NCBI RefSeq assembly: GCF_002899945.2
Contig: NZ_PPEG02000002.1
Span: forward strand, 600,018-660,088
Source of the DNA: Chryseobacterium viscerum
GTDB taxonomy: Bacteria; Bacteroidota; Bacteroidia; Flavobacteriales; Weeksellaceae
Direction: 5' to 3'
Length of the DNA stretch: 60,071 nt
The position numbers and the translations under genes are program-made. Numbering within the stretch: the first letter of the stretch is position 1; the number at the start of each line of letters is the position of its first letter. Under the pieces are notes generated by a model. The model made no database searches and was not told where the DNA came from. It saw only the letters and a list, made by a program, of their open reading frames with translations. Shown here in pieces: positions 1 to 7,745 of this stretch.

Positions 1-26
1 AATAACAATTAAATATAAATAAAATT

Positions 27-458
27 ATGAGTACATATCCATTAGTAAAATTTGCCTTTGAAGTAGATTGGGGCGGAACAAAGGTAGGTTTTCAGGAAGT
101 AACAGGATTGAATGCAGAAACTGCTTTGATTGAATACAGACATGGGGCAAGCCCGGATTTCAGCAAGATGAAAATGCCTGGAATGACAAGCTTCAGTAAC
201 ATCACTTTAAAAAGAGGAACTTTCAAGAGTGATAATGAGTATTTTGAGTGGTTCAAGACGATTCAGCTTAATACAGTAGAGCGCAGATCGATTACTATTT
301 CTCTTTTAGACGAGAACGGAGAGCCTGCAGTTACCTGGAAAGTGAAAAATGCATTCCCACTTAAATTACAGTCAACAGATTTGAAAGCTGAAGGTAATGA
401 GGTAGCATTGGAAACTTTAGAAATTGCACACGAAGGATTAACTATTGAAAATAACTAA
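27..458 (+). CDS. eCIS tube protein (gp19 family)
   Basis: Inner-tube subunit of an extracellular contractile injection system; rings of this protein form the tube that the sheath drives into the target. The 143-residue length, the N-terminal FEVDWGG and FQEVTGL segments and the central LKRG strand are typical of the T4 gp19-like tail tube family (Afp1/Afp5 type). It is the first complete gene in the window, and a second tube gene starts 2 bp after its stop, so the two are translated together. Sheath genes normally sit just upstream in such loci and are presumably beyond the left edge. Family call is strong; which Afp paralogue it matches cannot be decided from sequence alone. Confidence 0.92.
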   Translation: MSTYPLVKFAFEVDWGGTKVGFQEVTGLNAETALIEYRHGASPDFSKMKMPGMTSFSNITLKRGTFKSDNEYFEWFKTIQLNTVERRSITISLLDENGEPAVTWKVKNAFPLKLQSTDLKAEGNEVALETLEIAHEGLTIENN

Positions 459-460
459 TC

Positions 461-928
461 ATGGCTCTCTTATATCCTCCAACCAGTTTCTCTTTTATTG
501 TTAATGGGATCTCAACAACTGAGGGTATTGACTCCAGATTTCAGTCTATATCTGGTTTATCAACTGAAATAAGCACTGAAGAATACGCCGAAGGAGGCGA
601 AAACAGATTTACTCATCAACTTCCTTTGAGACCAAAATATCCTAATTTAGTTCTTAAACGTGGATTAATTGTAAGTTCAGGATTGATAAGCTGGTGTAGA
701 AATGCTATGGAAAACTTCGAGTTTGAGCCTAGAAACCTGATTGTTTCTCTTGCAGGAGGACTTCAATCTACAGCCCCTTTAATGGTTTGGAATGTAGTGG
801 GTGCTTACCCTGTAAAATGGGAAGTATCAGAATTCAACGCCGAAGAAAGCAAACTTGCTATTGAAACAATAGAACTGAAATATAGATATTTCACAATACC
901 CTCATCGTTAGCAAGCTTAGGCTTGTAA
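461..928 (+). CDS. second eCIS tube protein (gp19 family, Afp5-like)
   Basis: A second gp19-type tube protein of 155 residues. It shares the layout of the upstream gene: an N-terminal strand (FSFIVNG), the FQSISGL element equivalent to FQEVTGL, and a central LKRG motif. It is diverged from its neighbour, as expected if one protein forms the repeating tube and the other the first ring that contacts the hub (the role of Afp5 in the antifeeding prophage; inference here). Spacing to the upstream stop is 2 bp. A long terminator-like hairpin follows directly, which would favour high output of these two abundant subunits over the downstream baseplate genes. Confidence 0.9.
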   Translation: MALLYPPTSFSFIVNGISTTEGIDSRFQSISGLSTEISTEEYAEGGENRFTHQLPLRPKYPNLVLKRGLIVSSGLISWCRNAMENFEFEPRNLIVSLAGGLQSTAPLMVWNVVGAYPVKWEVSEFNAEESKLAIETIELKYRYFTIPSSLASLGL

Positions 929-938
929 TTTCTAAATC

Positions 939-1062
939 AAATCTAAGCACTAGAGCGTGTGTTAGTTTAAAGATAACTTTTAGCAACATCTTTTTTCATA
1001 AAAAACAACAGATTAGTCTATAACCGAGACTGAACACACCCTTCATGTGCTTAGATTTTTTT
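939..1062 (+). terminator. long interrupted hairpin with U-tract after the tube genes
   Basis: A perfect 12-bp outer stem (939-950 pairs with 1047-1058) is followed by a run of T. Inside it a second imperfect stem pairs about 956-966 with 1029-1040. The element sits between the tube genes and the hub/baseplate genes. It looks like an intrinsic terminator or attenuator that lets only part of the transcription pass. Confidence 0.6.
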
Positions 1063-1130
1063 AAATAAATACGTTAAATAATTGGTTTTAAGTTTTTTAC
1101 GTATTAATGATTAATTAAAAAACAAACGAA

Positions 1131-1292
1131 ATGCCAATAGAAATAAAAGAGCTTCACATTAAAATAAATGTGGACGAAAAAGCAGCAGCAACAACAACTA
1201 ACCAATCGGTAGATGGAGCACAAATCATGCGGGCAATCAGCGAAAGTGTAGAGCAAGTAGTAAAAATAGAACAACGTAAAAAAGAAAGATAA
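1131..1292 (+). CDS. DUF5908-type eCIS microprotein
   Basis: A 53-residue ORF beginning MPIEIKELHIKINV. That opening is the signature of the DUF5908 microproteins I know from Bacteroidota contractile injection loci, always placed between the tube gene and the LysM hub gene. After the conserved start it has an alanine/threonine-rich stretch and a basic C-terminus (KIEQRKKER). Its TAA stop overlaps the ATG of the next gene by one base (TAATG), a strong sign of translational coupling. The role is unknown; position suggests an assembly factor or small hub component. Confidence comes from the conserved start, the overlap and the placement. Confidence 0.8.
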   Translation: MPIEIKELHIKINVDEKAAATTTNQSVDGAQIMRAISESVEQVVKIEQRKKER

Positions 1293-2011
1293 TGAGAGGA
1301 GAACTTCAAAAACTGACAATAGGAACGTACGAAAACTCTGATTACGATAAAAGAATTGCTAATCATGCCTTTAAAACTTTTATCAATCCTACAGGTTATT
1401 CCGTCACATATAAAACTGAACTTGAACCTGGTCAGGCACTAGGAACTGCTAAAGCAGATTTAAAATATGTTGCATCACCTTCAACTGATTTACTTTTAGA
1501 ATTTTTATTTGATGGTACAGGAGTAACAGAAGCATATACTGGTAATAAGCTTATTAATAAAATTAAAGGAAAATTATTTGAGAAAACATCAGTAAAAAAG
1601 CAAGTTACGGATTTTTATGAAGCAACAGGAAAGGTTGCAGGTCCTATCCACAAACCCTATAATGTTATTCTTAATTGGGGTGATTTTGAATTTAAAGGAG
1701 TATTAGCAGAATTTACTGTAGAATACAAATTGTTTGACAACAAAGGACAGCCTTTGAGAGCCATAGGAAAAGCAAAATTTAGTGAATCTATAAGCCCTAA
1801 GTTAGAAGCAGCAGAGAAGAAAAATAATTCACCAGACCTTACCCACAAAAGGATAATACAGGATGGAGATACGCTTCCCTTAATGACCGAAAGAATTTAT
1901 GGCGATTCTAAATACTATTTGGAAGTAGCTAAAGTGAACGGTCTTATCAATTTCAGACAGTTGATCCCAGGGGATGAGTTATACTTTCCACCTTTAGAAA
2001 AAATATCATAA
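1292..2011 (+). CDS. LysM-containing tube/hub adaptor (Afp7-like)
   Basis: A 239-residue protein with the layout of contractile injection system tube-adaptor proteins. The N-terminal two thirds is a beta-rich domain like those that connect tube to spike (segments around YNVILNWGDFEFKGVLAEF). A C-terminal LysM-like module occupies about residues 188-236 (HKRIIQDGDTLPLMTERIYG through LIPGDELYFPP). In phage and Afp structures, the equivalent protein (gp53/Afp7) sits around the spike and binds the first tube ring. The start codon overlaps the stop of the DUF5908 gene, and the spike gene follows 1 bp after its stop. There is no signal peptide, as expected for an intracellularly assembled particle. 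Confidence 0.85.
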   Translation: MRGELQKLTIGTYENSDYDKRIANHAFKTFINPTGYSVTYKTELEPGQALGTAKADLKYVASPSTDLLLEFLFDGTGVTEAYTGNKLINKIKGKLFEKTSVKKQVTDFYEATGKVAGPIHKPYNVILNWGDFEFKGVLAEFTVEYKLFDNKGQPLRAIGKAKFSESISPKLEAAEKKNNSPDLTHKRIIQDGDTLPLMTERIYGDSKYYLEVAKVNGLINFRQLIPGDELYFPPLEKIS

Positions 2012-2012
2012 C

Positions 2013-3758
2013 ATGAACAATAGCGGATACATACAAACAGCAAAAAACTCAGACCTGATTACCTATAAGGTTATGTCCGGAGGTACAGAATTGCCGGGCA
2101 AGTATGGTGTGAAAAGCATTGTAGTCGAAAAAGAAATCAACAGAATTCCTTATGCCCACATTGTTATTTTAGACGGAAGTGTGCCGGAACAAGACTTCAA
2201 GCTAAGCAATGAAGATCTGTTAATTCCTGGAAAAGAAATTGAGATCACTGCCGGATACCACTCTGAAGAAGAAACCATCTTTAAAGGAGTTGTTGTAAAA
2301 CACAATATCAAAGTTAGAAACGGTTCTTCTTACCTCATCATCGAATGTAGAGATAAAGCTGTGAAAATGACTTTAGGGAGAAAAAGCAAATATTTCTACG
2401 ACAGCAAAGACAGTGATATCATTGAAGAATTAATAGGAAATAGCGGTGCAACTGCCGATGTAGAAGCTACTTCAAATTCACATAAAGAACTGGTCCAGTA
2501 CCGGGCTTCTGATTGGGATTTCATGTTAACCAGAGCGCAGGCTAACGGTAAACTTTGTTTTGTAGATAACGGAACGATAAAAGTCGCTAAGCCTGATTTT
2601 AGTGGTGAAGCCGTAGAAACAGTGGTTTACGGATCCTCCGTACATGAATTTGACGGAGAGATAGATGCCAGAGATCAGTTCAACAAGATTACAGCCAAAA
2701 CATGGAGCTATACCGATCAGGAAGTGACAGAAGTTGAAGCACAGGATCCGGCTATTAAACTCAATGGAAATCTTTCATCCGGTGATTTAGCAGATGTTTT
2801 TGGAATTGAAGACCTACAGCTTAAACATGGCGGAAATCTTACCCAAAGCGAGCTTCAGGAATGGAGCGATGCGAAAGCAACTTTTCAACAGTTAGCAAAA
2901 ACCAGAGGAAGAGTACAGTTCCAAGGAATTCCATCTGTAATACCGGGAGTTTCATTAACACTTCAGGGGGTAGGAAACCGATTTAACGGAAAAATATACG
3001 TAACCGGTGTCCGTCATGAAATAGCCGAAGGAAATTGGCTGGTAGATGCTCAGTTTGGGCTTTCTCCAACGTGGTTTTCAGAAACCTATGATGTAAGCGA
3101 AATGCCAGGTTCAGGAATTATTCCTTCCATAAGCGGATTACATGTTGGGGTAGTATCACAATTAGAATCAGATCCGGATGGTGAAGATCGAATTTTGGTG
3201 CAAATACCCATCATCAATAACGAGGAAGAAGGTATTTGGGCACGAGTAGCCACCCTTGATGCAGGAGAAAACAGAGGATCATTTTTCAGACCGGAAATCG
3301 GAGATGAAGTCATCATCGGATTCATTAATGACGATCCCAATGATGCCGTGGTGCTAGGAATGCTGAACAGCAGTGCAAAACCAGCTCCAATTGTAGCTTC
3401 TGATGATAATCATGAAAAAGGATTTGTCACCCGAAGCGAAATGAAAATGATTTTTAATGATGATAAAATCTCATATACCCTGGAGACACCAAAAGGAAAA
3501 AAAGTGATTTTAGATGAAGATGCAGACGTCATTAAAATAGAAGATGAACATTCTAATATTCTTACCCTTAATAAAGATGGTATTAGTATGGAAAGTGCAG
3601 GAGACATCAAAATCAAGGCAAAAGGCGACGTGAAAATTGAAGGAACGAATATCGGTTTAAAAGCATCTGCGCAGTTAAAAGCAGAAGGCAGTTCCGGTTC
3701 AGAACTTAAATCAGGAGCAGTAACAGTTGTAAAAGGATCTCAAGTAAAAATTAATTAA
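2013..3758 (+). CDS. VgrG-like spike/hub protein (Afp8-like)
   Basis: A 581-residue trimeric spike that pierces the target membrane. The N-terminal part (about 1-350) is the gp27-like hub (for example VEKEINRIPYAHIVILDGS and the GKLCFVDNGTIKV region). A gp5-type OB fold lies at about 373-453 (VSQLESDPDGEDRILVQIP, then WARV and PEIGDEVIIGF). The C-terminus is a short beta-prism with alternating repeats (GDIKIKAKGDVKIEG, GLKASAQLKAEG) that would present the tip to PAAR. No lysozyme domain or C-terminal toxin extension is seen, so it is a structural spike. The PAAR gene follows within 6 bp. Length fits Bacteroidota eCIS spikes. Confidence 0.93.
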   Translation: MNNSGYIQTAKNSDLITYKVMSGGTELPGKYGVKSIVVEKEINRIPYAHIVILDGSVPEQDFKLSNEDLLIPGKEIEITAGYHSEEETIFKGVVVKHNIKVRNGSSYLIIECRDKAVKMTLGRKSKYFYDSKDSDIIEELIGNSGATADVEATSNSHKELVQYRASDWDFMLTRAQANGKLCFVDNGTIKVAKPDFSGEAVETVVYGSSVHEFDGEIDARDQFNKITAKTWSYTDQEVTEVEAQDPAIKLNGNLSSGDLADVFGIEDLQLKHGGNLTQSELQEWSDAKATFQQLAKTRGRVQFQGIPSVIPGVSLTLQGVGNRFNGKIYVTGVRHEIAEGNWLVDAQFGLSPTWFSETYDVSEMPGSGIIPSISGLHVGVVSQLESDPDGEDRILVQIPIINNEEEGIWARVATLDAGENRGSFFRPEIGDEVIIGFINDDPNDAVVLGMLNSSAKPAPIVASDDNHEKGFVTRSEMKMIFNDDKISYTLETPKGKKVILDEDADVIKIEDEHSNILTLNKDGISMESAGDIKIKAKGDVKIEGTNIGLKASAQLKAEGSSGSELKSGAVTVVKGSQVKIN

Positions 3759-3763
3759 TAATC

Positions 3764-4054
3764 ATGAAACCGGCAGCAAGAATTACAGACATGCATACTT
3801 GTCCTATGGTGACAGGCACCGTTCCGCATGTGGGAGGACCCATCATTCCGGCAGGAGAACCTACGGTACTTATTGGAGGTATGCCCGCAGCAAGAGTTGG
3901 AGACAAAGCAATGTGCACAGGTCCATTAGACACTATTGCATCAGGATCTTCAAGTGTTTTGATCGGCGGAAAACAAGCCGCAAGAATGGGAGATTCTACC
4001 GCTCATGGAGGGGTAATAACCGCAGGTGAAGCTACTGTTTTGATAGGTGGATGA
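3764..4054 (+). CDS. PAAR-domain spike tip protein (Afp10-like)
   Basis: A 96-residue PAAR protein that caps the spike as a sharp cone. It has the characteristic repeats GTVPHVGGPI, VLIGGMPAARVGD, SSVLIGGKQAARMGD and a C-terminal VLIGG, plus histidine/cysteine residues that bind zinc in this family. There is no N- or C-terminal extension, so it is a plain tip rather than a PAAR-toxin fusion. It lies 5 bp after the spike gene. A 113-bp gap without any recognisable gene separates it from the gp25 gene. Confidence 0.92.
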   Translation: MKPAARITDMHTCPMVTGTVPHVGGPIIPAGEPTVLIGGMPAARVGDKAMCTGPLDTIASGSSSVLIGGKQAARMGDSTAHGGVITAGEATVLIGG

Positions 4055-4167
4055 TCCCATTTAATTAAAAATAAAAATGTAAAACATCCATAACAAAACG
4101 GTTAGAATAACTAAAACTCTATGTTACAGATGCAAGATGTTACAATTAAATATAATACAAATAACGT

Positions 4168-4578
4168 ATGAAAATAAATACAGATTTTTTAGGAATAGGC
4201 TGGAGCTTCCCGCCTGAGTTTAATCAGACTGAAGGAAAACTGGCAATGACCACAGATGTAGAAGACATCAATAATAGCCTTATTATTTTGCTGTCGACGC
4301 GCCCGGGTGAACGTGTCATGTTCCCCAACTACGGATGTGACTTGCAGGAAATGCTCTTTAAACCTCTGGACTTAACGCTTATTACCCAAATGAAAGGAAT
4401 TGTTGAGCGTGCTATTTTATATCATGAGCCTAGAATAAATATTTTAAGTATTGATATCGATACTCAGGAAGAACTTCAGGGAGAAGTTTTGATACAAGTT
4501 GACTACGAAGTAAGAAATACTAATACAAGAAGCAATATTGTTTTTCCTTTCTATAAAGGAGAAGCTACCGAAATATAA
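4168..4578 (+). CDS. gp25-like baseplate wedge protein (Afp9-like)
   Basis: A 136-residue GPW/gp25 family protein, the wedge component that nucleates the sheath on the baseplate. It contains the family's conserved core: an opening GIGWSFPPEF, the central INNSLIILLSTRPGERVMFP and NYGCDLQEMLFKPLD, and a beta-rich C-terminus. The family is required in T4-like phages, type VI secretion systems and eCIS alike. It lies upstream of the Afp11-like gene with an 89-bp gap. Nothing is unusual about it. Confidence 0.93.
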   Translation: MKINTDFLGIGWSFPPEFNQTEGKLAMTTDVEDINNSLIILLSTRPGERVMFPNYGCDLQEMLFKPLDLTLITQMKGIVERAILYHEPRINILSIDIDTQEELQGEVLIQVDYEVRNTNTRSNIVFPFYKGEATEI

Positions 4579-4667
4579 TGAATTACGGGATGTCTGTAGC
4601 CATTTTGAATACTACCAAACACTACATGAAGTATTGCATCTGACCATAGAAAGATAAATATAAACAA

Positions 4668-7600
4668 ATGAAAAAAACAGATACATTTTCACATTATCGT
4701 GAAGGAAAATCACAAATGCAGCGCTTTTTAGCAGAATTAGATCCTAGCAATCTTGAATTACACGATTTCGATTTGTTTGATTGGCTATTATTTGCAAACA
4801 ATTTTGCTAAGCGTGTAAATTATTTTGACAAAGATGATAATACAAAACCACAAGGAAACTGGGGAAACTTCTTCTTGGGTGATGATACCAATGATATAAT
4901 GCCGCGTAGGGAAAGCATTGAGTATAAAAGTATGAAAAAACAGGTTACAGATCTTATGTCCCAGTTTGAACAAGACAGCAACTTGACCCCTCACTTGACA
5001 TTATTTGTTTGTTTTTTAAAATTATTAGATTTCTCAAAAAAAGCCTTCAACAATCTGACGAAAAGGCATTTGGATTTCTATTATAATGAAATACTTCAAA
5101 TTGAGAAAAATGATGCTAAATCAGACAAAGTCTACGTGATTTTTGAATTAGCAAAAAAAGCAATTCAGGAAAAAATTCCAGCCGGTACACTGCTGGATGG
5201 TGATAAAGACGCTGCTGGAAAAAAGCGAGTGTACAAAACTAATGGAGAACTCATTGCCAACCAGGCAAAAGTAGTCGAAATTAAAAGTTTTTTAAACGAT
5301 GTTAAAAAAAGAGAGCTAAAAATGGCTCCCATAGCCAATACGGCTGATGGGCTGGGAGATAAACTACCGGAAGACAGCAACTATTGGTGGCCATTCGGGT
5401 ATAACTCGGATGAAACAGTTTCGCATAAATCTATTTACAAAGAGCTCCCAAAAGCTAAACTAGGCTTTTCAGTGGCATCCTCTTTATTTGATTTAAAAGA
5501 AGGGGAAAGAACAGTCACGCTTACAATCGATTTTAATAAAAATTCGACTCAAAAACTACAGGAAATTGAAGATAAATATATTGAGAATAATATCAAAGTG
5601 CTTTGTAGTGGTGAAAAAGAATGGTTATCGGGCATCGTTTTAAAATGTATTAAAAACGAAGAAGAAAGATTAGAACTTTCTTTTACACTGCCCAAAGATT
5701 TCCCGGCAGTTGTAAAATACAATAAGGAAGTGCTGTCAGAAACATTCCAAACTCAATTCCCGGTCGTAAGGTTTATGATCGAAGGAGAAAAGTACTACGA
5801 TATCTACGAAGCTCTTTCAGAAAAACTAATAAAAAATATAGAAATAGCAGTTGATGTAAAAGGAGTAAAATCAATAGAGATAGAAAATGACAGCAGTACA
5901 TTAAATTCGGAAAAACCGTATTATCCATTCACTGCACAGCCCATTAAAGGATCTAATTTCTATATCAAATGTCCTGAAATGTTTTCCAAAAAATGGCTCA
6001 ATGCAGACATTAGTATCCATTGGAAAAATACTCCGGATTCTATAAAAGATTTATACAACGGATACATCATTCAGCCTAATCAAAATATCAGCTTACAGGA
6101 TTTTGAAGGCTTAAAAAATTCATCAATTGTAGGTTCTGATGCTTATTTTAAAGCAGATACCGCATTGTTGGAAAAAGAAATATGGTACGCCAAAGCCAAT
6201 AATATTGATGTATTCAAAAAAGTAGACGGCGCTTATAAAACCCAGTTTTCTATCAATAATACCAATGAAGAGCCTGGTACCAGTGAGTCTATACGATTAA
6301 CATTGAACCAGTCTTCACTACAGGATGTATACCCTAAGCTGTATACATTGGCATTATCAAGCAAACCTACTAGCGGCAAACTGATTCCAAACGAACCCTA
6401 CATCCCTTTTGCTGAAGATATAGAACTGAATTACACTGCAAAGGAAAATGCATATTCGTACTTAGATAAAAGCTCTGAAAATGTAGCTTCAAAAAGTAAA
6501 GGGGTACAATTGTATCATGAAGATGCATTCGGACAGTACGAAAAAGAAGTTGAAACGAAGAGTATCGTACCTGTACACGGAAACGGAGGGGAGCTATACA
6601 TCGGCTTGGAAGCAATGCCTCAAACCACCGTTTCACTATTAATCCAAATGCTGGAAGGAAGTGAAAATCCTTTAGTGGAAACTTTCCAGGAAAAAGAGTT
6701 TATAGAATGGCATATCCTTTCAAATAATACATGGGTGAGTCTGTCGAATGATATGCTGCAGAATGAGACCAGAAGATTTCTGGAATCAGGTATTGTAAAG
6801 TTTAAAATTCCTAAAGATATCAATACCAACCATACAAGGTTTACCAACGGATTATTTTGGATCAGAGCCAAATCACAAAGAAGTTATGATGCGGTATGTA
6901 AAATTCAGGGAATATACACTCAGGCTGTTTTGGCAACCTTCCAGAATCAGGACAATGATCTGTCCCATTTGAATAACGGATTGAAAGCAAAAACTATTGC
7001 TAAGCTTATTACCAGAGTGCCTCAGGTGAAATCGGTTAGCCAGCCTTACAATTCTTTCGATGGTAAATACAAAGAAACAGACACAGAGTTCTACAGACGG
7101 GTGAGTGAAAGACTGAGACATAAGCACAGAGCCATTACCCAATGGGACTACGAACAACTGGTATTACAGGAATTTCCGGAAGTCTTTAAGGTAAAATGTT
7201 TAAATCATACCTCTGAAAAATCATATATGGCTCCGGGACATGTAACCTTAATGGTAGTGCCGAATATTAAAAATAAAAATGCTTTTGATGTCTATCAGCC
7301 AAGAGTAAGCAGAGCCAGTCTGAATAAAATTCAAAATTATGTCAATGAATTAAATACGATGCATGTTAACGCTCAGGTAATCAATCCAAATTATAAAGAA
7401 GCAAAAGTAGAAACGAAGGTTAAGTTCTTTGAGCAGTACGACGAAACATTTTACATCCAGCAATTAGACGAAGATATTAAAAAATATATATCGCCATGGG
7501 CTTTTACAGATTCTAAAGATATCGATTTTAACGTGGAACTAAATGTTAATCAGCTCATTAATTACTTGGAGCAGCTGTATTACGTAGATTATATTGATGA

Positions 7601-7721
7601 GATAAAGATATTGGTAAATAATGTTTTACAAAAACAATCTTTAATCGAAGTAGATCCAAAATCAATCCTGGTATCTGCTAAGCAGCACGATGTAAGTATT
7701 ACGGACCAAGTATGTATTTAA
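4668..7721 (+). CDS. large baseplate wedge protein (gp6/baseplate J, Afp11-like)
   Basis: A 1017-residue baseplate component. The C-terminal third carries the baseplate-J-type region, with DTEFYRRVSERLRHKHRAI and WDYEQLVLQEFPEVFKVKC, and a later segment on MVVPNIKNKNAFDVYQP. The rest is beta-rich with few recognisable motifs. In eCIS particles this protein pairs with the Afp12-like protein to form the six-fold wedge ring around the hub. The order gp25, Afp11, Afp12 found here is canonical. The protein starts with a helical, lysine-rich region without a signal peptide. The call is secure at family level; exact domain borders need structure prediction. Confidence 0.85.
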   Translation: MKKTDTFSHYREGKSQMQRFLAELDPSNLELHDFDLFDWLLFANNFAKRVNYFDKDDNTKPQGNWGNFFLGDDTNDIMPRRESIEYKSMKKQVTDLMSQFEQDSNLTPHLTLFVCFLKLLDFSKKAFNNLTKRHLDFYYNEILQIEKNDAKSDKVYVIFELAKKAIQEKIPAGTLLDGDKDAAGKKRVYKTNGELIANQAKVVEIKSFLNDVKKRELKMAPIANTADGLGDKLPEDSNYWWPFGYNSDETVSHKSIYKELPKAKLGFSVASSLFDLKEGERTVTLTIDFNKNSTQKLQEIEDKYIENNIKVLCSGEKEWLSGIVLKCIKNEEERLELSFTLPKDFPAVVKYNKEVLSETFQTQFPVVRFMIEGEKYYDIYEALSEKLIKNIEIAVDVKGVKSIEIENDSSTLNSEKPYYPFTAQPIKGSNFYIKCPEMFSKKWLNADISIHWKNTPDSIKDLYNGYIIQPNQNISLQDFEGLKNSSIVGSDAYFKADTALLEKEIWYAKANNIDVFKKVDGAYKTQFSINNTNEEPGTSESIRLTLNQSSLQDVYPKLYTLALSSKPTSGKLIPNEPYIPFAEDIELNYTAKENAYSYLDKSSENVASKSKGVQLYHEDAFGQYEKEVETKSIVPVHGNGGELYIGLEAMPQTTVSLLIQMLEGSENPLVETFQEKEFIEWHILSNNTWVSLSNDMLQNETRRFLESGIVKFKIPKDINTNHTRFTNGLFWIRAKSQRSYDAVCKIQGIYTQAVLATFQNQDNDLSHLNNGLKAKTIAKLITRVPQVKSVSQPYNSFDGKYKETDTEFYRRVSERLRHKHRAITQWDYEQLVLQEFPEVFKVKCLNHTSEKSYMAPGHVTLMVVPNIKNKNAFDVYQPRVSRASLNKIQNYVNELNTMHVNAQVINPNYKEAKVETKVKFFEQYDETFYIQQLDEDIKKYISPWAFTDSKDIDFNVELNVNQLINYLEQLYYVDYIDEIKILVNNVLQKQSLIEVDPKSILVSAKQHDVSITDQVCI

Positions 7722-7745
7722 TAATAATAAGAAGAAAACATAATC

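Noticed and set aside
1104..1366. Cysteine/phenylalanine-rich - strand ORFs
   Set aside because: They are antisense to the DUF5908 microprotein and the start of the hub gene, both supported by motif and overlap.
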